A stretch of 12,201 nt of DNA from Candidatus Dormiibacterota bacterium (GCA_003153215.1 PLXL01000269.1:1-12201), one strand, 5' to 3'. Shown: positions 1 to 6,383, numbered from the stretch's first letter. The notes: generated by a model not told the origin, from the letters alone. A program made the numbers and translations.

Positions 1-2
1 AG

Positions 3-263
3 GTGACCCCCACCCCGCCGAGTGCCGGGCCACCGATCGGACCCTCGGCGAAGGCACATGGCATCAGTGATCAGCGCATCTGGGAGGCATACCGAAACCC
101 GGTGGCAGAGTTCGTGCTGCGCAACGGCGTGACGATCCGGCTCGGCTACGACAGCCAGGCCAACCTGCTGGAGATCGGCTGGATCGATCGGGGGCGAGGC
201 CGCCGGATCATCCACGCCATGGTCTGCCGAGCTGCCTGGCGCCGGGAGTACGGGCTGCCGTGA
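3..263 (+). CDS. BrnT-like small protein, probable toxin of a TA pair
   Basis: An 86-residue protein whose core runs from about residue 18 (AKAHGIS) to 82. The pattern HGIS-x-x-x-I-x-x-A-x-x-N-P, then a strand with LLEIGW, then RIIHAM near the C-terminus matches the small BrnT-like/DUF4258-type toxins often found beside ribbon-helix-helix proteins; this is recognition by pattern, not by search. The GTG at position 3 is the first possible start in the window, and the Pro-rich first 16 residues look non-conserved, so the true start may be elsewhere or off the left edge. Its TGA overlaps the GTG of the next gene (GTGA, 260-263), indicating translational coupling. Toxin-before-antitoxin order is the reverse of the commonest arrangement but is known. 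If it is a toxin, RNase activity would be the family expectation; nothing here proves it. Confidence 0.6.
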   Translation: MTPTPPSAGPPIGPSAKAHGISDQRIWEAYRNPVAEFVLRNGVTIRLGYDSQANLLEIGWIDRGRGRRIIHAMVCRAAWRREYGLP

Positions 264-538
264 CCAGTCCCTTCACCAGTGAGCAGGACGGCCTGAGCGA
301 GGCGGAGGCGTGGGAGCTCGCCCGCCAGGTCGAGGAGATGGGTCCCGAGGACGTGGTGGCGGTGCTGCGCCGGCCTGGACGACCGCGACTGCGGGGCACG
401 GAGACGGGCCGCAGTCCCCGGGTCACGGCGCGTCTGCCCGAAAGCCTCCTCGCACGCTACCGAGAGAGCGCCCTGCACCACCACACCTCGGTGACCGAGG
501 AGGTGCGGAGGGTCCTGACCGAGCACGCCCCGCGGTAG
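260..538 (+). CDS. Ribbon-helix-helix (CopG-type) antitoxin-like protein
   Basis: A 92-residue protein. Residues about 53-89 (SPRVTARLPESLLARYRES, a His-rich loop, then SVTEEVRRVLTEHA) form a short beta strand followed by two helices, the ribbon-helix-helix DNA-binding fold. A basic GRPRLRG segment (40-46) precedes it and an acidic helical region (10-36) lies at the N-terminus, where such antitoxins often contact the toxin. The GTG start at 260 overlaps the preceding stop by four bases. The likely role is to neutralise the upstream protein and repress the shared operon, inferred from neighbour and fold. It could instead be a plain transcription regulator, but the coupling favours a TA partner. 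Confidence 0.7.
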   Translation: MTSPFTSEQDGLSEAEAWELARQVEEMGPEDVVAVLRRPGRPRLRGTETGRSPRVTARLPESLLARYRESALHHHTSVTEEVRRVLTEHAPR

Positions 539-547
539 GGCAATCCC

Positions 548-572
548 CCCGCCCCTCCGTTCAGGCGGCGGG
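548..572 (+). terminator. Possible hairpin after the TA pair
   Basis: CCCGCC (548-553) and GGCGGG (567-572) can pair around a 13-base loop, ten bases after the stop of the antitoxin gene. There is no T-run behind it, so it is at best a weak or Rho-assisted terminator. The rest of the gap to position 729 shows nothing else convincing. Confidence 0.2.
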
Positions 573-729
573 CTGACGGCGGCGTCTCGTGCCCTCGGCT
601 CCGGCTTCGTGGAGGAGGAGCCCCTCAGCTCCGGAGCGTGCCTCTAGTGCCGAAGGATGCCGCTGGGACCGACTAGCAGCCGCGCCACCAACCCAACCAG
701 AGCGAGGAGGACGAGGAGCGCGATTACAC

Positions 730-1236
730 ATGCCTCCTGAAGTTTTCACACAGATGTTTGGCGGCCGTGGGGAGGCTCAGGCCCGCAAGTATCTTCCCCG
801 ACTCTCTGATGCCGGTGTCGTCCCCGAGGTGCTCGGGTGGGTCGATGGCGGCGTGGTCATGGGGCGCGGTCTCCCGCTGCCGAATTGGGTCGCTGGGGCC
901 GAGCCGGCCGACGTCGTGGCCCTACGCCCTCTTCTGATCAACCTTCTCCAGCGGCTCCACGCCGAGGGCGTCTGCCACCGCGACCTGCACTGGGAGAACG
1001 TAGTCCTCGTCGGCAGGGCCCCCTTCGTCATTGACCTCGAGCACGCCTGTGACGTCGACCCGGCCGGCCCCTGCTACGACATGACTGGACCGTTTGCGGG
1101 TGTCCCTCTGCTGCCCGCCCATGCTCGGTTCGGGGGCATCCTCGGAACGCAGGGCATGTGGTGGGACGCCGCCTGGGATCCCCGGTGGGACGGACGCTAC
1201 CGCCCACTGGGTCAAGTCTTCGGTCCCCTGTTGTAA
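730..1236 (+). CDS. Short atypical protein-kinase-like protein lacking a clear N-lobe
   Basis: A 168-residue protein, counted from the ATG at 730, which has a purine-rich GAGGAG about 11 bases upstream. The frame stays open further upstream, but the extra residues are low-complexity Arg/Ser/Pro. Residues 81-104 carry a kinase catalytic loop and metal site: VCHRDLHWENV (H83, R84, D85, N90) followed by FVIDLE (D102, E104 in place of DFG). Residues 15-45 resemble the alpha-C helix and hinge (VVPEVL, then VVMGRGLPLP). The glycine-rich loop is not visible and the position where the catalytic lysine is expected reads FTQMF. Such small atypical kinases (RIO, Kdo-kinase and phosphotransferase-like) occur on mobile elements. 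The substrate is unknown, and it may be a pseudokinase or a remnant. The C-terminal Trp/Asp-rich part (140-160) is not recognised. Confidence 0.55.
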   Translation: MPPEVFTQMFGGRGEAQARKYLPRLSDAGVVPEVLGWVDGGVVMGRGLPLPNWVAGAEPADVVALRPLLINLLQRLHAEGVCHRDLHWENVVLVGRAPFVIDLEHACDVDPAGPCYDMTGPFAGVPLLPAHARFGGILGTQGMWWDAAWDPRWDGRYRPLGQVFGPLL

Positions 1237-1994
1237 CGTGCTGGTAAGGGGCGGCCCGAGCTGAACGGTGCCGGAGGAGGAGCCCGCCCGGCCGGGACCC
1301 CGCACGTACGGCCAGTGGGACCGTGGGCGTTCCCAGGCGGGACTGCTGCCGGATGGATCCGGGACCCACGGAGCCTCCCACAGGGACCCTCCGCGTACAA
1401 CCCATTCCTAACAGAGACTCGAGAACAGACTCAGACAGGACTCTTTCTGCACCGGAAGAACCACGACCCGCTCTTGGGCTCTCCGTACACTTTGGGTCCC
1501 AACCGCTATCACGGAGAGCCTCCGGCAGGCTTCGTACGCTCCGGGGTCCAGCCTCCCTGATCCGCCCCCTTCCACGACCCCCTCAATGCGTAGACCGCCG
1601 CACCCTTCTCGGAGGATCCTCGCGGGACCCTGGATGTACGTCCCCCGCTGCCAGCGCCTGGTGGGAGAGGGGAGGGGACCGTCGGGGCGCTGCCTGGGTA
1701 CATTTGCGGTCCCGCCCAACCGCGCTCGGTCCGCCGCCCCCGACGTCATCTGCACGGGCTCCCGCCCACCCATCGTCCCCTCGGGGGCTTCCCGCCGCCG
1801 GGTTCCGCGGGCGCCATAGGACCCAATACGTACCCGGCCGGTCGGGTCCCGGCAGGCCCGGCTCTCCCCTACGTCTCGATCTGCCAAGGCCCAACCCCCA
1901 CTCTGGGGAGGCGTGCTTGGCTCGTACGTTTGGGGTCCCGCTCAGGGCACTCTCCAGGCCCCGCCTTCGCCGTGGAACTCCATCGACGGGGCGG

Positions 1995-2022
1995 GTATGG
2001 GTCGTCCACGTCCGACCCATAC
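1995..2022. repeat. Perfect 10-bp inverted repeat within the array
   Basis: GTATGGGTCG (1995-2004) and CGACCCATAC (2013-2022) are exact reverse complements separated by eight bases. The right arm overlaps the first five bases of the repeat copy at 2018-2034, so a protein bound there could compete with, or be positioned by, the dyad. It could also extrude as a hairpin. Confidence 0.6.
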
Positions 2023-2036
2023 GCATAGGGTCCCAA

Positions 2037-2067
2037 CTGGCGCTCGCTCCCCGAGGCGCCGCGCCAG
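2037..2067. repeat. 7-bp inverted repeat CTGGCGC/GCGCCAG
   Basis: CTGGCGC (2037-2043) pairs exactly with GCGCCAG (2061-2067) across a 17-base loop, lying between the repeat copies at 2018 and 2082. It is short and GC-rich, so chance is possible. Confidence 0.3.
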
Positions 2068-2512
2068 CCAGGGAGCCGATCCATACATCTCCGGTCCCGC
2101 GCAGCCCTCTCTCGCCCAACCGCCCGAGCGCGCTTATCGCTACACCGCCACCCATATCCAGATCCAGCAGCGGACGTTCGGCGGCCCCTTCCGCCATCCA
2201 TGGGACCCCCAACGTATGGATACACCGCGAAACGACCCCGGCACCTGGCACGGCGGGTGACCCTGCCGCTCGCCTATGCGGCCCCTGGGACCCTGGCCGT
2301 ATAACTTATGACGCTCCGCCCATCGCTCCCTCTGGGACCCTAGACGTACGCATCCCAAATGTCGGGAGGCCGCGCCCACCCCGCCGAGGTCGGGACCCTA
2401 GACGTATGAATCGCCGGCCGCCCCCGCTTGACCTCCGCCGGCTGAGCCCCTAATCTGCGGCCAGCGACGTCCCTCACGCATCCAGCACCGGCTTCCCCCA
2501 CGTTCCTCACAC

Positions 2513-2533
2513 TAAGTTCTAGCACCGGAGGTG
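2513..2533 (+). promoter_or_regulatory. Possible -10 and clear ribosome-binding site of the rep gene
   Basis: GGAGGTG (2527-2533) lies seven bases before the GTG at 2541 and fixes that start. TAAGTT (2513-2518) could be a -10 element, giving a very short leader, but no good -35 is visible. The nearest array repeat ends at 2408, about 100 bases upstream, so control of rep by array-bound protein is possible. Confidence 0.4.
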
Positions 2534-2540
2534 GCACCCA

Positions 2541-3614
2541 GTGGCTGACTTGGTCGGCGACCTGATCGCCCCCAGTGTTCTCGCCGAGCACGAGCCCGGC
2601 GGGGATGTCGAGCCCTCCGGCTCCTGTGAGGTTCGTGGAACACCGGTTCGCCCGTGGCGTGCGTTCGCTGACCGGATGCGGGCACAGGCAGGGGACGAGG
2701 CCAGCGACGGCGACGCCAACCCCAATCAATTCGAGATCGAGGTTGTGGCCCCGCCCAGAGGCCGCCTGAGGGGGCTCGGACGCTTCGAGAACAACCTCAG
2801 CCGCAAGGGCATCTTCGAGTTGCGTCCCCCCCGTGCGGAGTTGCTCGGCCAGGTGGAAAGGCAGGATCTCGTGGGCAACACGACGCTCAACTTCACCATG
2901 GGCGCCCTCGGGGTCATGGAAATGGACATGGTCGCGTGGATCATGGGCCAGTGGCAGCGCGACTACCCAACCGTCTCCTTCAGCCTGCGCGAGTGCGCCC
3001 GCAGCTTCGGGCGGTCCTGGAAGGGGAAGCTTGGCGGAGACATCAAGGACAGCCTCCGCCGCATCAAGGGCGTGATGATCACCGGGCGCGTCTGGGATGC
3101 GGAGAGTCGCCGGCACGTGACCAAGCACTTCGGCATCTTCGAGGAGGTGACGATCATCGAGGAGAGGCAGGCCGAGCATGGACCAGCCACTTCCCCAGCG
3201 ACGATCACCGTCTCGCTCTCCCCGTGGCTTCTCGCCCAGCTCAACGCCGGCCAGTACTCCGACTTCGATTGGGACGGCTACAAGCGTCGCCTTCAGTCCG
3301 GCTACGAGCGTCGCCTGTTCCTACTCTTGGAGAGCCAGGAGGGAGACGACGAGGGGACGCGCTACCGCGTTCGCATCGATCCGAAATTGGGGGACAGCCT
3401 CGGCGATCCGGACGCCGAGCGCAACTCGTCGCGCTTCCGCGAGCGGCTCCGCCGCGCCGGTACCGGCATCTGCACCACCCACCCGGAGTATCTCGGGATC
3501 ACCGTGAAGGCGGGCGAAAGGCGGGGTGAGTACTGGCTGCAGGTGGAACGATCCGACCGCTGGCTGCCGAACAAGCTGGCGAGGCGCCGGAGTCGGCTCG
3601 CCGGAGCCGCCTAA
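2541..3614 (+). CDS. Plasmid replication initiator, RPA-like winged-helix protein
   Basis: A 357-residue protein. Residues 1-75 are acidic and probably disordered. From about 85 (NNLSRKGIFELRPP) to 340 it reads like the replication initiator protein A (RPA) family: SL-x-ECARSFG followed by a basic segment and a helix KDSLRRIKGVMI (150-180), the beta turn VWDAESRRHVTKHFGIFEEVTI (184-205), then VSLSPWLLAQL (224-234), a DFDWDGYKRRL segment (241-251) and YERRLFLLLESQ (255-266). These are the landmarks of the tandem winged-helix fold used to bind iterons. The GTG start has an excellent Shine-Dalgarno seven bases upstream. The expected role is to bind the adjacent repeats and load the host helicase, and probably to limit its own synthesis. 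The family call rests on motif order, not on a search. Confidence 0.75.
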   Translation: MADLVGDLIAPSVLAEHEPGGDVEPSGSCEVRGTPVRPWRAFADRMRAQAGDEASDGDANPNQFEIEVVAPPRGRLRGLGRFENNLSRKGIFELRPPRAELLGQVERQDLVGNTTLNFTMGALGVMEMDMVAWIMGQWQRDYPTVSFSLRECARSFGRSWKGKLGGDIKDSLRRIKGVMITGRVWDAESRRHVTKHFGIFEEVTIIEERQAEHGPATSPATITVSLSPWLLAQLNAGQYSDFDWDGYKRRLQSGYERRLFLLLESQEGDDEGTRYRVRIDPKLGDSLGDPDAERNSSRFRERLRRAGTGICTTHPEYLGITVKAGERRGEYWLQVERSDRWLPNKLARRRSRLAGAA

Positions 3615-3780
3615 CAGGGGCACGTTTCAACCGGTCGGTGCAACTGGGCTCTCCAGAAGCTGGCTGAAGGCCTCGGTGCTGATGGCCACCACAATCCACC
3701 ATCGGTGGTCAGCCTAGCCCCCCAAGATCGGCCTGCGCTAACTGGCTCCGATGGGACGCCCACACGGCCGCCCCAGGGGG

Positions 3781-3809
3781 TTGCCCTGTGCGCCGCGGCA
3801 CGCTAGGAT
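3781..3809 (+). promoter_or_regulatory. Sigma-70-type promoter for the MerR-like/parAB operon
   Basis: TTGCCC (3781-3786), a 17-base spacer and TAGGAT (3804-3809) make a good housekeeping promoter, with transcription expected near 3816, about 60 bases before the ATG at 3877. No separate promoter is evident before parA, so the transcript probably runs through parB. The remaining gap after rep (3615-3780) shows only a weak CCACC-ATC-GGTGG hairpin near 3696-3708. Confidence 0.55.
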
Positions 3810-3876
3810 GCTGCCGACGGTCTGGACACGCAGAGCGCCCCCACGCCCCACTCCACGTTTCACCACGAGGGATCGC

Positions 3877-4119
3877 ATGGACAGCCCCACCGCCATCGCC
3901 TACCTCTCGGCGGATGTCCTCGAGTTGGCCGGCGTCAGCGAGTCCTATCTCAGCTTCCTGGTCCGCGCCGGCATCGTCACGCCCGCCAAGCATCGCAACC
4001 GCAAGACCAACCTCTTCTCGCCCGCGGACGTCGAACGGGTGCGATGGGCCGCCGCCCACAGAGGCACCCTTTCAGTTCCGGCCATCCGACGGCAGCTGCA
4101 GGAGGCGGGGGTGCGATGA
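3877..4119 (+). CDS. MerR-like small DNA-binding protein
   Basis: An 80-residue protein with a MerR-type winged helix and no effector domain. YLSADVLELAGVSESYLSFL (residues 9-28) is the helix-turn-helix, VRAGIVTPAKHRNRKTNLFS (29-48) is the wing region, and PADVERVRWAAAHRG followed by SVPAIRRQL is the second helical pair. The ATG at 3877 is preceded by GAGGG about six bases upstream; the upstream extension of the frame is Pro/Arg-rich and lies partly within the promoter, so it was discarded. Its TGA overlaps the ATG of a 46-codon ORF (ATGA), and a perfect palindrome lies 26 bases downstream. By position it likely regulates the partition operon, much as plasmid-encoded small HTH proteins do beside parA. 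Confidence 0.7.
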   Translation: MDSPTAIAYLSADVLELAGVSESYLSFLVRAGIVTPAKHRNRKTNLFSPADVERVRWAAAHRGTLSVPAIRRQLQEAGVR

Positions 4120-4256
4120 ACTGCCTCAGCGATACACACGCCAGCGTAACCTTGGCAAGGTTACACAGCCGCGTGGTGACTGCCGACTTCGCAGAGGCCG
4201 GCGCACCGCCGGCACCGTGGCACAGCCCTGTCCAAGGCGCTGGTGCACGGCCGTGA
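4116..4256 (+). CDS. 46-codon ORF bridging the MerR-like gene and parA
   Basis: Its ATG overlaps the stop of the MerR-like gene (ATGA, 4116-4119) and its TGA overlaps the GTG of parA (GTGA, 4253-4256), so it would couple translation from one to the other. The predicted peptide has no recognised domain (starts MNCLSDTHAS, ends in an Ala/Pro/Gly-rich tail). A 19-bp palindrome lies inside it. parA has no obvious Shine-Dalgarno of its own, which is consistent with coupling. It may be a leader peptide, a real micro-protein, or coincidence in GC-rich DNA. Confidence 0.4.
   Translation: MNCLSDTHASVTLARLHSRVVTADFAEAGAPPAPWHSPVQGAGARP
4146..4164. promoter_or_regulatory. Perfect 19-bp palindrome, probable operator
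   Basis: GTAACCTTG-G-CAAGGTTAC is perfectly symmetric (9-bp arms, one central base). It lies 26 bases after the MerR-like gene and about 90 bases before parA. MerR proteins bind dyads of about this size with an ACCT...AGGT character, so the upstream protein is the first candidate binder; ParA or ParB autoregulation is an alternative. In RNA it could form an 8-bp stem with a GGC triloop. It is not the classical chromosomal parS sequence. Confidence 0.6.
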
Positions 4257-5038
4257 GGGCCATCGCGGTGACCAACCAGAAGGGTGGGGTCGCGAAGACC
4301 ACGACTGTCCACAATCTCGGAGTTGCCCTCCAGCGCGAGGGCCAGCGGGTCCTGGTCGTCGACCTCGATCCCCAGGCCAATCTGACCAGCCGGCTCGGGC
4401 TCTCCGTGGGCGAGCACCGTCGCTCTGTTTACGAGGTCCTCGTCAACCACGATCCCATACGCGACGTCATCCACGAGACCGCGGACGGGATCGACCTCGT
4501 CCCGAGCGACGAGCTCCTGATGCGCGCGGAGGGACAGATGGAGGCCGGGCACATCGGCTGGGTCCGGCAACTGCACCGAGCCCTGGACCCCATCCGGGGC
4601 CGCTACGACTTCTGCCTCTTCGACACGCCCCCCGTTCGCGGCTTCCTCACCGTCAACGCCCTCATCGCCGCGACCTCGGGTGTGATCATCCCCTTCATCC
4701 CCGAGCTGGATTCGCTGATCGGCATGCAGCTCCTGCTCGGCCGCATGGACGAGCTTCGCGGGGCCAACCCGAACCTGGAGCCGATCGCGGTCATCCCTGT
4801 CCTCGTCGACAGGAACTGGCGAAACCACCTCGAGACAATCGAGCAGATCAAGGCCCGAATGCCCCACCTACCCCTCACGGAGCCGATCATGCGGCACGCC
4901 GACTTCCCCAAGGCCAGGGCTGCTGGGATGAGCATCCTCGACTACGCACCCAATGGCGCCGGGGCCCGCGCCTACCGGCACCTCGCGGCGGCCATCCTCG
5001 CCGCCGAGATTCCGGCCACCCCCGTCCCCACACGCTGA
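4253..5038 (+). CDS. parA: ParA-family partition ATPase
   Basis: A 261-residue ParA/Soj-type ATPase. The deviant Walker A KGGVAKTT lies at residues 10-17 (signature lysine K10, P-loop K15), the A-prime motif DLDPQAN at 37-43 and the Walker B CLFDTPP at 121-127. A C-terminal MRHADFPKARAAGMSILDYAP follows, as is usual in the family. There is no N-terminal HTH, so it is the short form that cannot repress through its own HTH, in keeping with a separate small regulator upstream. The start is taken at the GTG 4253, which puts the P-loop at its normal distance; a GTG at 4217 in the same frame is the alternative. It drives plasmid segregation with ParB, encoded 28 bases downstream. Confidence 0.93.
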   Translation: MRAIAVTNQKGGVAKTTTVHNLGVALQREGQRVLVVDLDPQANLTSRLGLSVGEHRRSVYEVLVNHDPIRDVIHETADGIDLVPSDELLMRAEGQMEAGHIGWVRQLHRALDPIRGRYDFCLFDTPPVRGFLTVNALIAATSGVIIPFIPELDSLIGMQLLLGRMDELRGANPNLEPIAVIPVLVDRNWRNHLETIEQIKARMPHLPLTEPIMRHADFPKARAAGMSILDYAPNGAGARAYRHLAAAILAAEIPATPVPTR

Positions 5039-5066
5039 ACGGGCCCCATACCAGAGGTCAGAGCTA

Positions 5067-6104
5067 ATGCCCACCCAGTCCCCCACTCGCCGCGAGCGCC
5101 GCGCTGCGGTCACCGACGGCGTCTTTCGCCCCCTCCCCCAGCGCGAGATTCTCCGCGGGGTGGGGGAGACCGAGAACCGCCTGGTCCCGATTCACGCCAT
5201 CAGCCCCAATCCCGACAATCGCCACATCGATGTCGTGGGCGAGAGCTTCCGCGACCTGGTGGGGAGCATTCGGCAAGAGGGCCTCCTCCAGCACATCAAT
5301 CTCTGGCAACTCGACGACGTGGAGGAGCGCTACCGCCTCATCGCCGGTGAGCGACGCTGGCGCGCTTACCTCGAGCTGGAGCAGGAGGACCCCGTGCGCT
5401 TCGGGCGGATCCCCGCCCTCGTCACCCTCCTCGAACGCGACCAGCCCGAAGCCAACGCTCTCCTCCTCGGCCTGATCGAGAACATCAACCGCCTCGACCT
5501 CAAACCGGGTGAGCGAGCTGCTGCCCTGGGCCGCCTCCGCGAGCGAACGGGCTGGACCTACGAGGAAGTGGCCCGCCGTATGGGCATAAGCGTGAACACC
5601 GTCATCGGGCTAGCCGGCATCGCGCGCCATGACGCCGTCCGCAGCGCCGTAGACGACGGCCGCATCACCCAGGAGCAGGCCGTTGTCATTGGGCAAGGCA
5701 CCCGGGACCCAGAGCTGGCGGGGGCGCTCGTCGAGGTCGTCTACGGTCTCGATCGCCAGCAGACCGCCCAGACCCTCGCGGCGGCAAGGGCCGCCGACCC
5801 CACCCTGCCCGCGCCGCAGCGCGCTCAGCAGGCGGTCGCTCAGGTGCAGGCTGTGGCCGTCCTCCCGCCACGACCCGCACCCGACCTCGGCCCGATGCCC
5901 ATCGAGAGGACCGCCGACATCCCCCGTACCGCTGGCGGTCGCCGCACGCACCCCGTGCGTCAACGCTACGTGATCCTCGCGAACACCGCTCTCGCCGCCC
6001 TACGCCCGCGCGTTGCCGAGCTCGAGCGTGAGCGCCTCGCCCAGGTGCTCCAGGAGGTCTGCGAGGAGACCAACATCTGGCCGCGGCGACCGCGTCGCAA
6101 GTAG
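5067..6104 (+). CDS. parB: ParB-family partition protein
   Basis: A 345-residue ParB. VPIHAISPNPDNRH (about 40-53) starts the N-terminal ParB/Srx fold, and LIAGERRWRA contains the CTP-binding GERRWRA box (94-100). ENINRLDLKPGERAAAL marks the next helix, and a helix-turn-helix follows (WTYEEVARRMGISVNTVIGL). The C-terminal third has an Ala/Gln/Pro-rich linker and a basic end (PRRPRRK). The ATG at 5067 has AGAGGT eight bases upstream; the longer open frame overlaps parA and is rejected. It should load on a centromere and stimulate ParA. No consensus parS was found, so its site may be plasmid-specific: the 17-bp array or the 19-bp palindrome are candidates. Confidence 0.92.
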   Translation: MPTQSPTRRERRAAVTDGVFRPLPQREILRGVGETENRLVPIHAISPNPDNRHIDVVGESFRDLVGSIRQEGLLQHINLWQLDDVEERYRLIAGERRWRAYLELEQEDPVRFGRIPALVTLLERDQPEANALLLGLIENINRLDLKPGERAAALGRLRERTGWTYEEVARRMGISVNTVIGLAGIARHDAVRSAVDDGRITQEQAVVIGQGTRDPELAGALVEVVYGLDRQQTAQTLAAARAADPTLPAPQRAQQAVAQVQAVAVLPPRPAPDLGPMPIERTADIPRTAGGRRTHPVRQRYVILANTALAALRPRVAELERERLAQVLQEVCEETNIWPRRPRRK

Positions 6105-6232
6105 GCGGTTAGTTCCCGGCTCAGCACCCGAGCTGATCAAACGGCCTGAACTGCCGGGGCCTCCCCTCGACTATTTCGGTCAACGGGGCGTCTATGTCTA
6201 TGGCCCACATGAGACTCAGTGCTACCGACTAA

Positions 6233-6355
6233 AGCGACCTCGGCGGCGACTACTTCGAGCGCCGTCGCGACGCCGACGTCTTCCGCGACCGCCTGGTTGA
6301 CCAGCTCGAGCGGCTCGGCCATCACGTCACCTTGGAGCCCGCCATGGCCGGCTAA
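6233..6355 (+). pseudogene. Possible C-terminal remnant of a transposase
   Basis: After an in-frame stop at 6230-6232, this frame encodes SDLGGDYFERRRDADVF, then RDRLVDQLERLGHHVTLEPA and a stop. A 'DLG-x-DY-x-x-R-R ... LVxQLExLG-x-x-VTLEP' ending is familiar as the tail of many transposases in high-GC Gram-positive genomes; I cannot assign the IS family from so short a piece. The upstream part is missing and 6105-6230 has no matching frame. No inverted ends were recognised. It suggests an old insertion between parB and the HTH gene. Chance similarity remains possible. Confidence 0.35.
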
Positions 6356-6383
6356 CGCGACTGGTTTCGTCTCAGAGACACCG

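Larger units (their letters stand above)
1294..2408. repeat. Dispersed bipartite 17-bp repeats GGGACCC-N3-RYGTAYG, 14 copies
   Basis: Read directly. + orientation: 1294-1310, 1383-1399, 1624-1640, 1818-1834, 2202-2218, 2287-2303, 2334-2350, 2392-2408. - orientation: 1484-1500, 1533-1550 (spacer one base longer), 1697-1713, 1923-1939, 2018-2034, 2082-2098. The three-base spacer is variable while both half-motifs are conserved, which is how a two-contact protein site behaves. Examples are GGGACCC-TAG-ACGTACG at 2334 and GGGACCC-CCA-ACGTATG at 2202. Weaker look-alikes lie at 1317-1333, 1747-1763 and 1861-1877. Copies are 47 to about 120 bp apart, and the last four before rep all point toward it. 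The full bipartite motif was not found elsewhere in the window; GGGACCC alone occurs inside parB near 5703 without the second half. The most likely binder is the initiator at 2541, with ParB or a regulator as alternatives. Confidence 0.85.
1237..2540. other. Candidate plasmid replication origin (non-coding)
   Basis: 1.3 kb with no credible gene. Long open frames exist on both strands, but their translations are Arg/Pro/Gly-rich with no motif, as expected of GC-rich non-coding DNA. The stretch holds the dispersed 17-bp motif array (1294-2408), two inverted repeats (1995-2022, 2037-2067) and short AT-richer patches (2133-2163 and CGTATAACTTATGACG at 2298-2313) that could help unwinding. It ends at the ribosome-binding site of the replication initiator gene. 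Repeats beside an initiator are the classic layout of an iteron-controlled origin. The irregular spacing and mixed orientation are unlike compact tandem iterons, so a partition site (centromere) or a combined ori/par region is also possible. No full DnaA box was recognised. Confidence 0.6.

Noticed and set aside
1294..2408. CRISPR array
   Set aside because: Repeats are only 17 bp, occur in both orientations, and have irregular spacing; no cas genes are present.
1323..2453. Long + strand open frame (376 codons) across the repeat region, and a - strand frame at 1583-2251
   Set aside because: Arg/Pro/Gly-rich translations with no domain, lying over the dispersed repeats; open frames of this size are expected by chance at this GC content.
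2340..3179. Minus-strand frame of 279 codons antisense to rep
   Set aside because: Shadow of the rep gene; no recognisable motif, while the + strand gene has a strong ribosome-binding site and family landmarks.
3855..3868. GTTTCACCACGAG before the MerR-like gene as a parS site
   Set aside because: Only half resembles TGTTTCACGTGAAACA; there is no symmetric second arm, and it overlaps the ribosome-binding region.
3977..4867. Minus-strand frame of 296 codons opposite parA
   Set aside because: Shadow frame; the + strand carries clear Walker motifs.
5703..5719. Extra copy of the array motif inside parB (GGGACCCAGA)
   Set aside because: Only the first half matches; the second half lacks GTAY.
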